From Strigops habroptila (Eukaryota > Chordata > Aves > Psittaciformes > Psittacidae), in contig NC_046358.1 of assembly GCF_004027225.2 (NCBI RefSeq), forward strand, positions 1,048,911 through 1,112,910: DNA of 64,000 nucleotides, given 5' to 3'. The position numbers were made by a program, and so were the translations under genes. This document shows, one piece after another, positions 1 through 10,900 of the stretch (the first letter of the stretch is position 1; every line of letters begins with the position of its first letter). The notes below the pieces were generated by a model, which was given only the letters and a program-made list of their open reading frames with translations, had not been told where the DNA came from and ran no database searches.

Positions 1-80
1 CACAGGGAAGAGCTTCTCCCTTATACCTAACCTGAATTTCCCCTGCTTCAGTTTAAGCCCATCACCCCTTGCCCTATCAC
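1..80 (-). mobile_element. CR1 LINE fragment cut by the window edge
   Basis: This is the reverse complement of the CR1 3'-region segment that is also present at about 2815-2890 (GATGGGTTCAAACTGAAACA). It lies in a CDHR5 intron, and its 3' end is outside the window. Confidence 0.8.
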
Positions 81-240
81 GGAGCTTTGGGTGCTCTCTT
101 TGACTGAGAGGAGTGTGCCTGCAAAGAAAAGGACATCTCCTCATCCAGGTCTGTGGACAAGGAGGAGCAGAGGGAAGCGTGTGCTGCCCTGCAGTACCGC
201 ATAACAGGGCTGGGTAGAAGAGGTTTGGAAGAGCACTCAC

Positions 241-1619
241 CATCACATCAGAGTTCCAACAAATCAGGGTCACCATCAGCACATTGTTTTCCTGTAAAAC
301 CAAAACCCAGTCAGTGTAGAAACAAACGAAAATGTACTAACTCCTTCTAAAGTAAATGAGACAAGTACATGCATTGCTGGATCAGAAATGCTGCTGGGCT
401 TTCTTCTTGCTCTCAGGAAAATCTAACTTCCTCTTTCTTTCCTTTACAGCCATCCATCAGTACAGGGATCCTGTTTATGATGAAGTCAAAGCAAACCTAT
501 CTTCGAGCCTCTCTCCCTGCGATTCCTGTAGCATCAGAAGAGCTATTGGCCATTTTCTAGGACTTCAGGTAAATCCAGAGATTTCTTTTCCACTTGAACA
601 AAATAGAAACGTCCCACTCGCACCACAGTGCTGCCTGCGGGCTGTTCACTCTCTGCTGTTCTCCACTCACATACACGTATGGGTTTGCATTAGGGGAAAG
701 ACAGCTTAAGGATGCTTATGGCTGTGAACAGAGCACTCCAGGAAGGTAAAATAATTTAGTAGCAACCTAAACTGAACACACTGACCTTTCAGGCTGCCTT
801 TATGCTTCACACAAGAGCTCCTCACTGCTCAGAGCTATGTTTGCTACAGGCACACAGGGATCATTTTATAGGAGTCCTGGAGATTTCTGAATACTACAGT
901 TGCCACATTTTTGGTTTTAAAACTTCCTCTTGCTTTAATTCAGACAGAGTCATTGAAGGAAGATGACAGCAGGCACACCATGCACTTCCTTCCTCCCTAT
1001 TCTCTGCTAGTGGAAGGGTGACCTCCCAAGCAGTGAACTCAAACTCAACTGATCCTTTAAAAATGGGTTATGAATTATGGGAGATCCAAGCCCCCAGGTT
1101 GAAACTCATTGCATCCCAGAATTACCCATCTCATCCTTACAGCCTGCTAGCTAAAGGCTTACCTCATAGTCCACTGTTTCAGCCAGCTGCAGCTCAGACC
1201 CCTGTATTGTGAAAAATTTGGCATCTTGGGAAGAAGCATCAATGGACACAGTGAAGCCTGGATCCACGTGGATGGTGGTCAGCACATAGCCAGGAGGGTT
1301 ATTTTCATAAACACTTACTTCACTGTCACTGACAGAACACCCTGGAAAAACACACAAATGAGAAAAAACTGCCTTTGTGACAGAGCTGGGTGAGACCTGA
1401 GGCCCCTCTGGTTCCTGTTGGGGAGAAGGTCATTGAACAAAGCTGTCTCAGAGTAGGAGTGTAAAAATCTCCCCCCTGCAATGGTGGAACCTGCTGCCAT
1501 GGGGTTATTCCCTAGTGGTCATAGATCTTCTGTAAGAGCTTACCTTGCTGTGCTGAAACATGTGTTATGAAGAGCAGCAGAAGCAGCACAGAAGTGAGGA
1601 GCCAGTGAGAAACAGCCAT
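241..1619 (-). CDS. CDHR5: Cadherin-related family member 5, first three coding exons (gene continues left of window)
   Basis: CDHR5 (mu-protocadherin) is a brush-border cadherin that joins CDHR2 to link microvillus tips. Three exons are visible on the minus strand: 1619-1544 (ATG at 1619), 1341-1163 and 291-241. Each has GT-AG borders, and the phases agree (phase 1, then 0, then 0). Residues 1-23 form a signal peptide (MAVSHWLL, a leucine run, then THVSA), with cleavage likely before QQG. The mature start, CSVSDSEVSVYENN followed by IQGSELQLAETVDYE, aligns with recalled human CDHR5 (CSVNKDIFEVEEN, then IQGNQLFLNVTPDYE), and exon 3 (ENNVLMVTLICW) aligns with its LLEAQLLC stretch. This is the first half of cadherin repeat 1. 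Later exons, including the rest of that repeat, lie beyond position 1. A TATA-like TATAAG on the minus strand at about 1776-1781 could place the start site near 1750; this is weak. Position next to SCT agrees with the human order. Confidence 0.88.
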
Positions 1620-2424
1620 GTTGAGAAAAGCCCCTCTCTCTGATGGAGCTGGTCTTCTCTCCCTGTTTCTCTCAGTGCCATCTGCTGCATTCACTAGTTC
1701 ATGAAGGCAAAAAGCATTGCCTGGCTGGCGTGGTCTGCTGCAGTTCAACCTTTGCCTCTTTGCCTCATTGGATGACTTATAGAGAGCCATTTACCACTCA
1801 TGGAACATGATGACGCATAGATTTCTATTTCTACTGTGTTCCTGGGTCTTACCTGCCCTAAACTCCCTGTAGCAACAGGATATATTTGAAGCATTCCAGA
1901 ATTCAGAGCCAAGCCCCCTGAGATGAGCATGAGAAAGGACAAGGGCTGAGCTCTCAATAAGCTCCCTGTATACTCCAACCTGCTGCAGTGGGGAGGAAGT
2001 GGACAAACACCCTTGTTTTCAGCTTGCCCATGGTGTAGAAGGAGAAAAGGCACAGCTGATCTCACAGCTCCTTTTAACATCCCAATTGATTTCAGAAAGT
2101 TCTCACATGCTGCATTTTAGCCAGATGGTCATTAGTGGCTTAACAAAATACAGGCTGTCAACACTCCTTCTGAAAGGTCTCTTTCCTATGGATCAAAACA
2201 GATAAATGTCAAGGTCCTTGAGAAGAGCATTTCAGCATCACAGCAAGGGAATGGGTGCTTAGATGAACATTTGAGAGCAACTGGCTTCTTTGGTACTTCA
2301 TAAATGGTGAAAACTGATGGTACAGGACAGATGAGCAGTTCTGCAATAGGCACACATGATTGCAACTGAAGATGCTTAATTTAAACCTGCTCTTCAAAAT
2401 CATTGTGTCTCTGTTGTGTAGTTC
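1620..2424. other. CDHR5 5'UTR, promoter side and upstream flank
   Basis: This stretch holds the 5' untranslated and promoter side of CDHR5, read leftward. No coding exon is seen. The short open frames here lack splice or homology support. Confidence 0.5.
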
Positions 2425-3072
2425 TCAGTACAGAGAAACTGAACATGACCCAGCTTCAGTGTGTGCTTGAGGCCAGAAACCCCCCATGTGCTGGGCTGCA
2501 CCCCCTGAGGGTGAGCAGATGGTTGAGGGAGGTGATCCTGCCCCTCTGTTCTGCTCTTGTGAGACCCCACTTGCAGCACTGTGTGCAGTGCTGGTGTCCT
2601 CAACATAAGAAGGACATGGAGCTGTTGCAGCAAGTCCAGAGGAGGCCTCGAGGATGCTCAGGGGCTGGAGCACCTCCCGTATGGAGCCAGGCTGAGAACA
2701 TTGGGGCTGTTCAGCCTGGAGAAGAGAAGCTGCGTGGAGACCTCAGAGCAGCTTCCAGTGTCTGAAGGGGGCTACAAGGATGCAGAGAGGGACTCTTCAT
2801 CAGGGACTGGAGTGATAGGACAAGGGGTGATGGGTTCAAACTGAAACAGGGGAAGTTCAAGTTAGATATAAGGCAGAAGCTCTTCCCTGTGAGGGTGCTG
2901 AGGCGCTGGCACAGGGTGCCCAGAGAAGCTGTGGCTGCCCCATCCCTGGCAGTGTTCAAGGCCAGGTTGGACACAGGGGCTTGGGTATGAGGCATCACTA
3001 GACCCCATGGCAGAGGGTTGGAACTGGATGATCTCAAGGTACTTTCCAACCCAAACCATTCCATGGTTTTAT
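2425..3072 (+). mobile_element. CR1 LINE, 5'-truncated, with end of ORF2 and 3'UTR
   Basis: This is the longest CR1 copy in the window. It starts in the last part of the reverse-transcriptase ORF (segment around GTGATCCTGCCCCTCTGTTC) and runs through the 3' region (GAGAAGCTGTGGCTGCCCC) to the tail at TTCCAACCCAAACCATTCC. The coding part is short and not open as a protein. The final part diverges somewhat from other copies, so it looks older than the copies at 40.5 and 53.1 kb. Confidence 0.9.
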
Positions 3073-4617
3073 ACATTTCTTTGCAGCAAACTCTAGCACC
3101 TGGATGAGTTTCTGCTAAATGGAGGCCCTGATACTGGCCTCTTTGTACAGTTGGGCTGTGGACAGTTCTGACTCCCAGCCATGGAAGGCATGGCCAGGGA
3201 CTCCAGCTGATCCCAACGTGGTTTATGTGGGGAAAGCCTGGCAAAACACCTCTTCCCTCACATCCCACATTCCTAATGGTCCAACACCAAACCCTTATTC
3301 CAAAAGAGCAGCCAAAGCACAGGAGTAGCTGACAAATCTTTATTTGACTTCAGAAGCAGGCAGATGCTACCACAGAGTGGAAGTGATGTGCTTCATTCAG
3401 GCTCCATCTACTGACAGCACTTCACACTGACATCTATTGCACTCCTCATAATCAAAGAGGTTTTATTGGGATTTGGTGGCTTTCCAGATTATTTATTTCT
3501 TTATTTACTTGCTGATGTCCAGGGTTTTTCCTAAGCGAATCCAGTAGCTTCCCTGTTTATTTCAAGGCTATATACATGCAAAAATGTCTCCTTGGCTGTT
3601 TCTTCACCCTCAGTCAAAACTTTCTGTGTCTTCCTTCATGTCTGCAGCCAGATGCATAAGGATGGGACAAATGTACTGGCTGGTAACTGCAGCAGCTTCC
3701 CTGGCATCATCCTCTGGGTGGCTGTTGGAAGGGAACAGATGAGTGACAGTTTGTTATTCCTGGGGGCACAGACTGCAGGAGGTGTGACAAGGCCACCTTG
3801 TCACGTTCAAAGATTACTCCAAGCAGCAGATGTATGATAGAGGGACCCTGATTGTGACTTCCTGCAGCCAGACACCCCACAAATGCACAGGTTGGTGCTA
3901 CCATCCCCATTTTTGTGGGCAACATGGACAAGAGGTACTAAGGGCCAGCTTATTCCTCCTGATTTTCATGATTTCACAGTGAGATGTCTCACTGAAAATG
4001 GTTGGTCACCACGAAGAGACAACGTCCAGGTGCTGGGACAGCCCATCCTGAGGTGTGTGTTTGAATCAATAACTGAAGGAAGACAGGGTAGAAAAGGCTT
4101 TCCATTTTAACTGCTAGATCAGGCCTCCTCATGGGATGAACTATTGTTTCAGTCCAGGATGATTAGAAAAGGATACTATTTAATTTCCCTGGGATTATTA
4201 TTTTTAATAACTGGCTTTTACATGGCACTTCTCTGTAACTCTCAATGCCAGCTTTGCTTTAGGGAAGGCAAAACTGAGTGCCAGGTGTGCTTGGCACATA
4301 GAAATAGAGGTTACCATGAAAGTAGGCATGGAAACCAATTGAGATTACATACAGCCACGTCACCTTGCAGTTCAACTACAGCATTTGCTTTTCCAGCTCT
4401 GCAAACCACCCCTGGGAGTGTGGTTGTGGGCAGAGTGACAGGAGGGACCAAACTGTGTGATGGAGGCTGCAATTCAGCAATGACAGTTCCTCAGATGGTG
4501 CCTCACAAGCTGATGGGGAATGAGGCAGAAGTGATTTTAAGATATGGACAATTTAATAAATCTTCCACCCTTCCCCTTTTTAAAGATATTTTGGAGGATA
4601 TTTTTGAAGATCTGTTT
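3073..4617. other. Intergenic sequence without recognised genes
   Basis: No exon with convincing splice sites and no known repeat was recognised. A 158-codon open frame at 4144-4620 runs into the next CR1 copy and has no recognisable protein features. Confidence 0.4.
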
Positions 4618-5081
4618 TAGTTGGAGCAAGTGCAGAGGAGGCCACGAGGATGATCAGGGGCTGGAGCACCTCCCGTATGGAGACAGGCTGAGAACATGGG
4701 GGCTGTTCAGCCTGGAGAAGAGAAGCTGCGTGGAGACCTCAGAGCAGCTTCCAGTGTCTGAAGGGGGTACAAGGGTGCTGGAGAGGGACTCTGCATCAGG
4801 GACTGGAGCAATAGGACAAGGGGTGATGGGTTCAAAATGAAACAGGGCAAGTTCAGGTTAGATCTAAGGCAGAAGCTCTTCCCTGTGAGGGTGCTGAGGC
4901 GCTGGCACAGGGTGCCCAGAGAAGCTGTGGCTGCCCCATCCCTGGCAGTGTTCAAGGCCAGGTTGGACACAGGGGCTTGGAGCAACCTGCTCTAGTGGAA
5001 GGTGTCCCTGCCCGTGGCAGGGGGTTGGAACTGAATGATCTTAAGGTCCTTTCCAACCCAAACCATTCTATGATTCTATGG
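4618..5081 (+). mobile_element. CR1 LINE 3' fragment with intact tail
   Basis: The copy starts inside the CR1 3' region (GAGCAAGTGCAGAGGAGGCC) and ends in the octamer tail (ATTCTATGATTCTATGG). It shares long runs with the copy at 2.4-3.1 kb in the same orientation. Confidence 0.92.
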
Positions 5082-5351
5082 TATCAGCTGAGCCCTTCAG
5101 ATCATTAACATCAGACTTGTGTGCTTGGGGAAAAACCTGGGCATATACAAGTTACTAAAAGTCTTCTTTCAGCCTCAATACTGTGACGAGCAGGGCCATA
5201 GAGGTGACAAACCTGTCCCACCTACCTGGTGTTTAGAAAGCTTTGGTACAACCTCAGAAAGCAAAGTTCCTCATTGCTGTTTTCATCTTCTCTCTCCTGC
5301 ACATACGTGTTGACTGGCCCTGGAGGGCTGGTTTAGATAAAGAAAATCATT

Positions 5352-5445
5352 AATCATAGAATCACAGACTGCTTTGGGTTGGAAAGGACCTTAAGATCAT
5401 CCAGTTCCAACCCCCTGCCATGGGCAGGGACACCTCACACTAGAC
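5352..5445 (-). mobile_element. CR1 LINE 3'-end fragment
   Basis: The reverse complement of the last 90 or so bases of CR1, starting from the octamer tail (CATAGAATCACAGACTG on the plus strand). It may supply the last codons and stop of the candidate SCT terminal exon. Confidence 0.85.
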
Positions 5446-7917
5446 CATGTAGTGTAAGCAGCACAGCTGTAAAGCAGCACTGCTCTGGAAGGCAGGTTCA
5501 CCCCACAGCACCCCAGTGATGGTCCCATCTCTATTAACGTGCTGTCACCAGTGCTGTGCAGGAAGAAGAAGAAGTGTCCTCTTCAAATTAGGCTCTATGC
5601 TTTCTTGCTGGCAAAGGGACAGGCTTTAATATGCACTTGCTCTCTGACTCATTACCCAGTTACTGGCATGTCCTTCCACTCACGGATGTATATACCTTTT
5701 CCAAGCATTTGGAAATGAAAACTCTCCTGCATCTGCCAGGGCTTTGTTAGTGGTGCGTGCCACAGAAAATATCAAAGCACACGGAACAGATGGGAAGGAA
5801 TCAATGTGCTGTCTGTGCCTTGAAGGAAGGACCATGCTTGAAGGAAATCTCTGCAGGCAATATTGACCCTTCATAACATACCAGCATCAAGGGCAGCAGC
5901 AGCTGTGGGTTGTATCACAGTGCTTCACATATTGTAACTGCTGATGTGTTCATATATGTGGCTTCAGTGAGAGCAGTGGCCCCATATTTCAGCTGGATAA
6001 AAGGCCCCATATTTGCCATATATATAGGATTATGTCTAAAGTCTGCCCAGTTTGGCAGTCAGAGCCGGGGGGGGGACAACTGTGTCCAGTTCTGGGCCCC
6101 TCACTGCAAGAGAGACATTGAGGGGCTGGAGCGGGGCCAGAGAAGGGCCCTGGAGCTGGTGCAGGGCCTGGAGCACAAGTGTGATGAGGAACGGCTGAGG
6201 GACCTGGGGGGGTTTAGTCTGGAGAAGAGAAGGCTCAGGGGGGACCTTCTCGCTCTCTGCAACTGCCTGACAGGAGCATGGAGCTGGAAGGGGGCTGGTC
6301 TCTGCTCCCAAGGGATGGAAGAAGAGGAAATGGCCTCAAGCAGCACCAGGGGAGGTTTAGATGGAGATTAGGAACACGGCCCAAGCTCCTTCCCCTTCCC
6401 AGGAAGCAGAGCTCTTACCTGCGCTTGCGGCCAATCAGGTTTTGGATGAATTTCTGGACCTGAGCATTTCCTCTCATCTTGCTGTACTCACTGGTGAACA
6501 GTCCATCTGAGTGCCTCTGGGACCTGGGAACATGCAGTACAATGCCTGTTCCTCTCAGACATGTGATGTGGAGCTCATCATCACCAGACACAGGAACCTC
6601 TCTCTTCCCACCATCAAGGTGCCCTGTAGCCCTCCCCTTCTCCTCTCCTGTCTCATCTTGAGCATCTTTTGGATGAAGCCAGCGCTCAGGCTGGCTCTGG
6701 AGCTGGAGAAAGCTCAGCCTCATGGACACCACCCTCATTGCTGGGATCCTATCTTCCTCTGGAGACTTCCAGACCCCAGAAGGGTGGCTTTGGCTGGTCC
6801 TTACCTCTCCTTGAGGCCCACCAGGTGCTTGACCAGCTGCCGCACGAAGGCATTGCCATTCATCTTGCTGAGCTCGCTGTGGAAGAGCCCATCAGCATGT
6901 CTCTCAGTCCTGGGGGGTCCGGAGAGGAAGAATGGTGAAAAGGAATGGGTTTAGGACCAGAGAAAAATGGGATTTAAAACTGTTCCCTCAAGGAAAGAGG
7001 GTTCCAAGCAAAGATGGGCAAGAATTTGAGAAAGCTTCACACAAAAAAGGAGGCAAATCTTATAGGAACTCCTATCTTTGTTCATCATCACACAGAGAAA
7101 CTACCTGCACCTGCTTCCTTCTGATATGATCATCAGGATATGGGAATGGGAGGTTAATGCTGATTTAGCACAAAAGAGCAGGACAAGAGTCTGGAGAAAC
7201 AGTAAATTAAACACCCAACTACGTAAACCTTGAGGAACAGGCAGATAATGGTGGTGGTACCAAAGCCCAGCACCCACAGTGGCTGAGTCACAAGGCATTA
7301 AAAGCAGTGCTCAAAGCCCCTTGTTGTGGCTGCAGAGGAGCCCCAGCTCTGTCCTCTGACAGCCCAGCTCCTTTAGTCCTCTGTGCTTTAACTGCTCCTG
7401 CACAAGAGGGAGGAGGGACAACCCTGCCAAGGCCTTACACGCAGGATTGTGAACTGGTGAGCTGACAAGTTGACTGGTTTGGGTTATGTTTTCATGCGAA
7501 TACGCTATTTGAAACAGAAACTTCCACCTCTATCAGCCTGCGTAAGTACGTAGCAGGAAAACAGGCTCAAAAGTGTCTTTTTTACTGGAGTTTGGTCTGT
7601 TTGGGGCCCTGATTTTCTCTCCCAAACAAATCAATATTTCTGTTCTTAAGCAAGACAAAATGTCCACAACATTTGCTCTCATTTAACTAAATCAATTTAG
7701 GGAAGAAAAAATCCAACAGCCAAGCAGATGCAAGTTGTGGAGGGAAGATAAAAGGCTGACTTTATAGCTAACAGGATCTTTGAGCAAGCCGTGCAGAAAA
7801 GGGAAGCAGAGGCACAGGGAATGTTTACCTTTGCCGGGATGGAAGAGATGCTGAGAAGTGTGAGAGCACAACCATGGGAATAACCAGTTGCCACAGACCA
7901 GTCATTAGGAAAACCAT
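5397..7917 (-). CDS. SCT: Secretin precursor with an additional secretin-like peptide
   Basis: The gene encodes a secreted peptide-hormone precursor of the glucagon/secretin family; secretin acts on the class B receptor SCTR. Exons on the minus strand: 7917-7829 (signal peptide, [17 protein letters not shown]), 6909-6805 (secretin-like peptide), 6523-6419 (secretin) and, less surely, 5553-5397. The first three junctions all keep phase 2, so the reading runs [16 protein letters not shown] and then [13 protein letters not shown]. Both peptide exons are 105 nt, the mark of a tandem exon duplication. A two-peptide secretin precursor has been described in chicken. The terminal exon is chosen because of a strong acceptor (CTTCTTCCTGCACAG) and because it gives GRKR-S-TGDS, which resembles human GKRSEQD; its stop would lie in CR1 sequence. 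With it the precursor has 151 residues. Confidence is high for exons 1-3 and low for the last. Confidence 0.88.
6062..6400 (+). mobile_element. CR1 LINE fragment (second subfamily), 3' end missing
   Basis: This matches the CR1 stretch GGGACCTTCTCGCTCTCTGC, preceded by the ORF2 end (ACTGCAAGAGAGACATTGAG) and followed by GGAGGTTTAGATGGAGATTA. It lies in the last SCT intron and stops before the CR1 tail. It belongs to the same subfamily as the inverted copies at 14.7 and 41.6 kb. Confidence 0.85.
6419..6523 (-). CDS. SCT: SCT exon 3: secretin
   Basis: The exon encodes [18 protein letters not shown], continues [12 protein letters not shown], then GRKR. This matches recalled chicken secretin except for Ile instead of Met at the last residue (position 27). 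Gly followed by Arg-Lys-Arg is a proper amidation and convertase site. Acceptor TTCCCAG, donor GTAAGA, phase 2 at both ends. Confidence 0.96.
6805..6909 (-). CDS. SCT: SCT exon 2: secretin-like peptide
   Basis: The exon encodes [18 protein letters not shown] and continues [16 protein letters not shown]. The His-Ala-Asp-Gly start and the SKM-GNA core match secretin family peptides and the following exon. The upstream cleavage site is a single arginine (TER). The downstream stretch is GLKER, not the usual Gly plus dibasic amidation site, so C-terminal processing is uncertain. Acceptor CCCCCCAG and donor GTAAGG are both good. Confidence 0.9.
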
Positions 7918-10900
7918 GTTCTCTCCTGAATTAAAGCACAAGCTTTTATGAGCAGCAGCAATGACCTTGCTCTTTGTCTAATATAGTCCACATGCCACTC
8001 AGAAGTCCTGGCTCTTCTAATAACACCATTATATGTAAGACAGGAATTCCTGCCAGCAAAGGTTGTATTATTTAAAATACAAAAGAGGAACAGTTCAAAT
8101 CATTCATGTTGTCAGCTCATTGGAAGGTGGATGTAGTTGTTATCCCACCACTGTGCAGTCCTGGAGCACAGGGCTGAGGGTGACTGTGTGAAGTGATGGG
8201 TGTGCTGGAGTTTTGCTGTGAGTCAGTGTAATATACATTGAATGCACAGGGAGGTATGGCATGAGTTAATCCATCAGCAGCACAACACCATGGAATAAAG
8301 CCCATTCTCCTAGAAGTCTCTGAGAGCTGAGCCTTCAGGGAGAGGATTTAAAGCCCTCACATCCCACACAGTTATTAATATACGTGGAGGATGCTCAGAA
8401 AAAAGCTATTTGGGATTTTTCAGACCAAAACAAATGGCATGTACCAACTAAAAGTTCATGTCCACACAGGGGAAGGGAAGAGCTCTGTGTGTGCCTGTAT
8501 CTGTCTATGCTCTAATCTTTCAAGAAAGAAAAGAGAAATAACCCACATTTACAGGAGCAGCAGAACCTCGTTTCGTTTTCTTACTGAAATGAAAAGAAAA
8601 GCACATTTTGTTCATCACAAGCCATTGCATTGTTTCCCCTTTTATTTCCAGGCTCTTTTTGCAGCCCTATGCCAGCAGAGATGGGGCTGTGCCTTTGTGG
8701 GTGCTCACATTTCCCCAAGGATTCCCCAGGAGCCACATCTGTAATGTATAATACTTCTGCCTTCGTCCTGCGCAGAAGCAAGCCTTGCTTGCTTTGTCCT
8801 GTCCTGGAAATTCTCACATAGCACTTGCTAACCCCAAAACTCCCACTTTGGCTTTATTTTAGTCTGAAACTAGACAGTAAAAAGAGTATTAAAGGGCTGT
8901 CAGAGTTCCTTGGACAGTTTCTAGCCACCCTTCTGGGCCTGCTTACTGCTCTTGAGATGAGAAGAGGCTTTATACAGAAATGTATTTGCTGTAAACCACA
9001 GCACAAATACTAATGGTGTCAAAGAGCAGATAGGTGAGAGGTTTTGTATGACTAAGGAGCCATAAGCTTCATCTCACTCACACTTGTGACGCTCTAGTGT
9101 TGTGTTTTCCTGCCTGGTTTGGCTTTGAGGGAGGTGGAATAAGTAAAACAAGAAGGAAACTTCAAAGTTTCTTATTGGAGTCCATATAAACAAGACTCCA
9201 CAGTTCTGCTTCCCAGCTGAGGGATGGGAAAGAGCTGAAAACAGCCACTGAAACCAGAGAACACCATCCTTCAGGGGTGAAACCTGGATCCGGAGCCTTG
9301 CTCCCAGCCAGGATCTCACCACAGCACTTTGACTTTCCCTGTGCCAGCCCTGGGCTGGCATTTGTCTTGGAGCACCACGTTTACGAGCCCATTTTAAACC
9401 CCAGCCCTAGCTCCAGTTTCCTCTCTCTTCATAACCTTTCTAGCTGATCAAGTGGATCAACTTCCCTTTTCCCTTTCCCTAACTTTGTCTTTCCTGTGCA
9501 GATCAGACTTGCTTGCTGAACTTGCTAGAACAGAAATGGCTGCTGGGGAACTCCTGTGTGTCAATAATGATGTATTGCATTGGGTTTATGTCAATCAGAC
9601 CCCAGGGAGAAGGCAGATCTTCAGTGTCCTCACAGTAGAGCCATTTACCTTTCTTAAGATACTTCTGAGCTTTTCATTGCCCTCCCCAGTGATGCTGGCT
9701 CTCAATAAATGCAAACTCCTTCGCTAGCTGGGACCTTTAGCTGGAAGAAGTGTGTACCAAGTCAGCCCAGGACCTGGGAGCATCTCAGATCTTTCCAGAT
9801 CCATCCTGCTGAAATGTCAGATTGCACCCAAAGGCTTTGCTCAGTCAAGGCTTCCATCCCCCTGCAAAAGCACTAGTGCTAGGAGAGCTTCCAAACAGGC
9901 TGGTACAGAGCCATTTGAGCACCTTCGTGCTCCTGCCCATCTGCTCTACTCTACCTAAAACTAAAGACCATGCATTTCTGGAAGCCATCTGGTCCAGCTG
10001 CTCTCTGGGCTGTTCTTTCCACTGGTTGCTCCAGAGGAGGAAAACCCCCCATATTACCAGCACCGCAGTTCAGGACATGGACAGCCTCGTGGCAATGGCT
10101 CAGCAAAGCATCACAGGGGCCTGAAATCCCCCACCCAAAAACTGAGAGAAGGGAGAAGGCCATGGGGCCAGTCTGACCATGCCAGCACCATGGTACTCAC
10201 CACCCCGTGGTCACCCCCGGCTCTCCGCCGTCTCACTGCGACGATGATCCACTGGCCCACTCCTCTCCATGGCCCCCCTATAAATGTGCAGCCCTTATCA
10301 GAAGCAATTATTTGGGTAAAGATATGAATATGAGTAATTGTGATTAACAGCAAATAATCCAGTTCTGCTGATGGGCAAGAATTCCTGCTTCTGTCTCTAG
10401 TGACAGTAATTCCTTGGGCAAACATCCCTGTATGGATTGATTCGTTATGATTGTCATCATTATCTCTCCTCCTGACTTTAATTACCTCTTGATAGCAGCT
10501 TAATCTGCCATTCCTTTTTAGTCCTGGCTTGCCTTTTGTTTGCAGCTGCCCGGAACTGTTGGTGGGTGCATGTGTGCACCTGGGATTTGCCTAAACACTG
10601 GACACATTTTAGGGCAAACATTGTCTGATCAGTAGGATGAGGGCTGATTTCTGCAGGAAGGGACAACACCTTCTCAAGCTGTGGTTTCACAGCCATGTCT
10701 GGGAAAGGGCTGTATCGCAGCCTCTGTCACAGCTTCAAGAAAAGAAGCATATTCATACATGCATAGAAAACATGTGGAGTAAATTCCCTGCTTTTCCTGG
10801 GGTTTGGAGCTGGTTGCTCTCAAAAACTAAAGGTGGCGTGGAAATGGAGGGAAAAAACAGGATTATGATCTTTCTCTTCTTCTTTATGTTGTATGAAGTA

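Noticed and set aside
450-568. Plus-strand exon-like segment (acceptor TTTCCTTTACAG, donor CAG then GTAAAT, open for 39 codons, IHQYRDPVYDEVK)
   Set aside because: It lies antisense in a CDHR5 intron, the peptide matches nothing I recognise, and no partner exon was found.
5680-5874. Alternative SCT terminal exon near 5,700-5,760
   Set aside because: Weaker acceptors, and the resulting peptide resembles the mammalian secretin C-peptide start less than the exon at 5,553.
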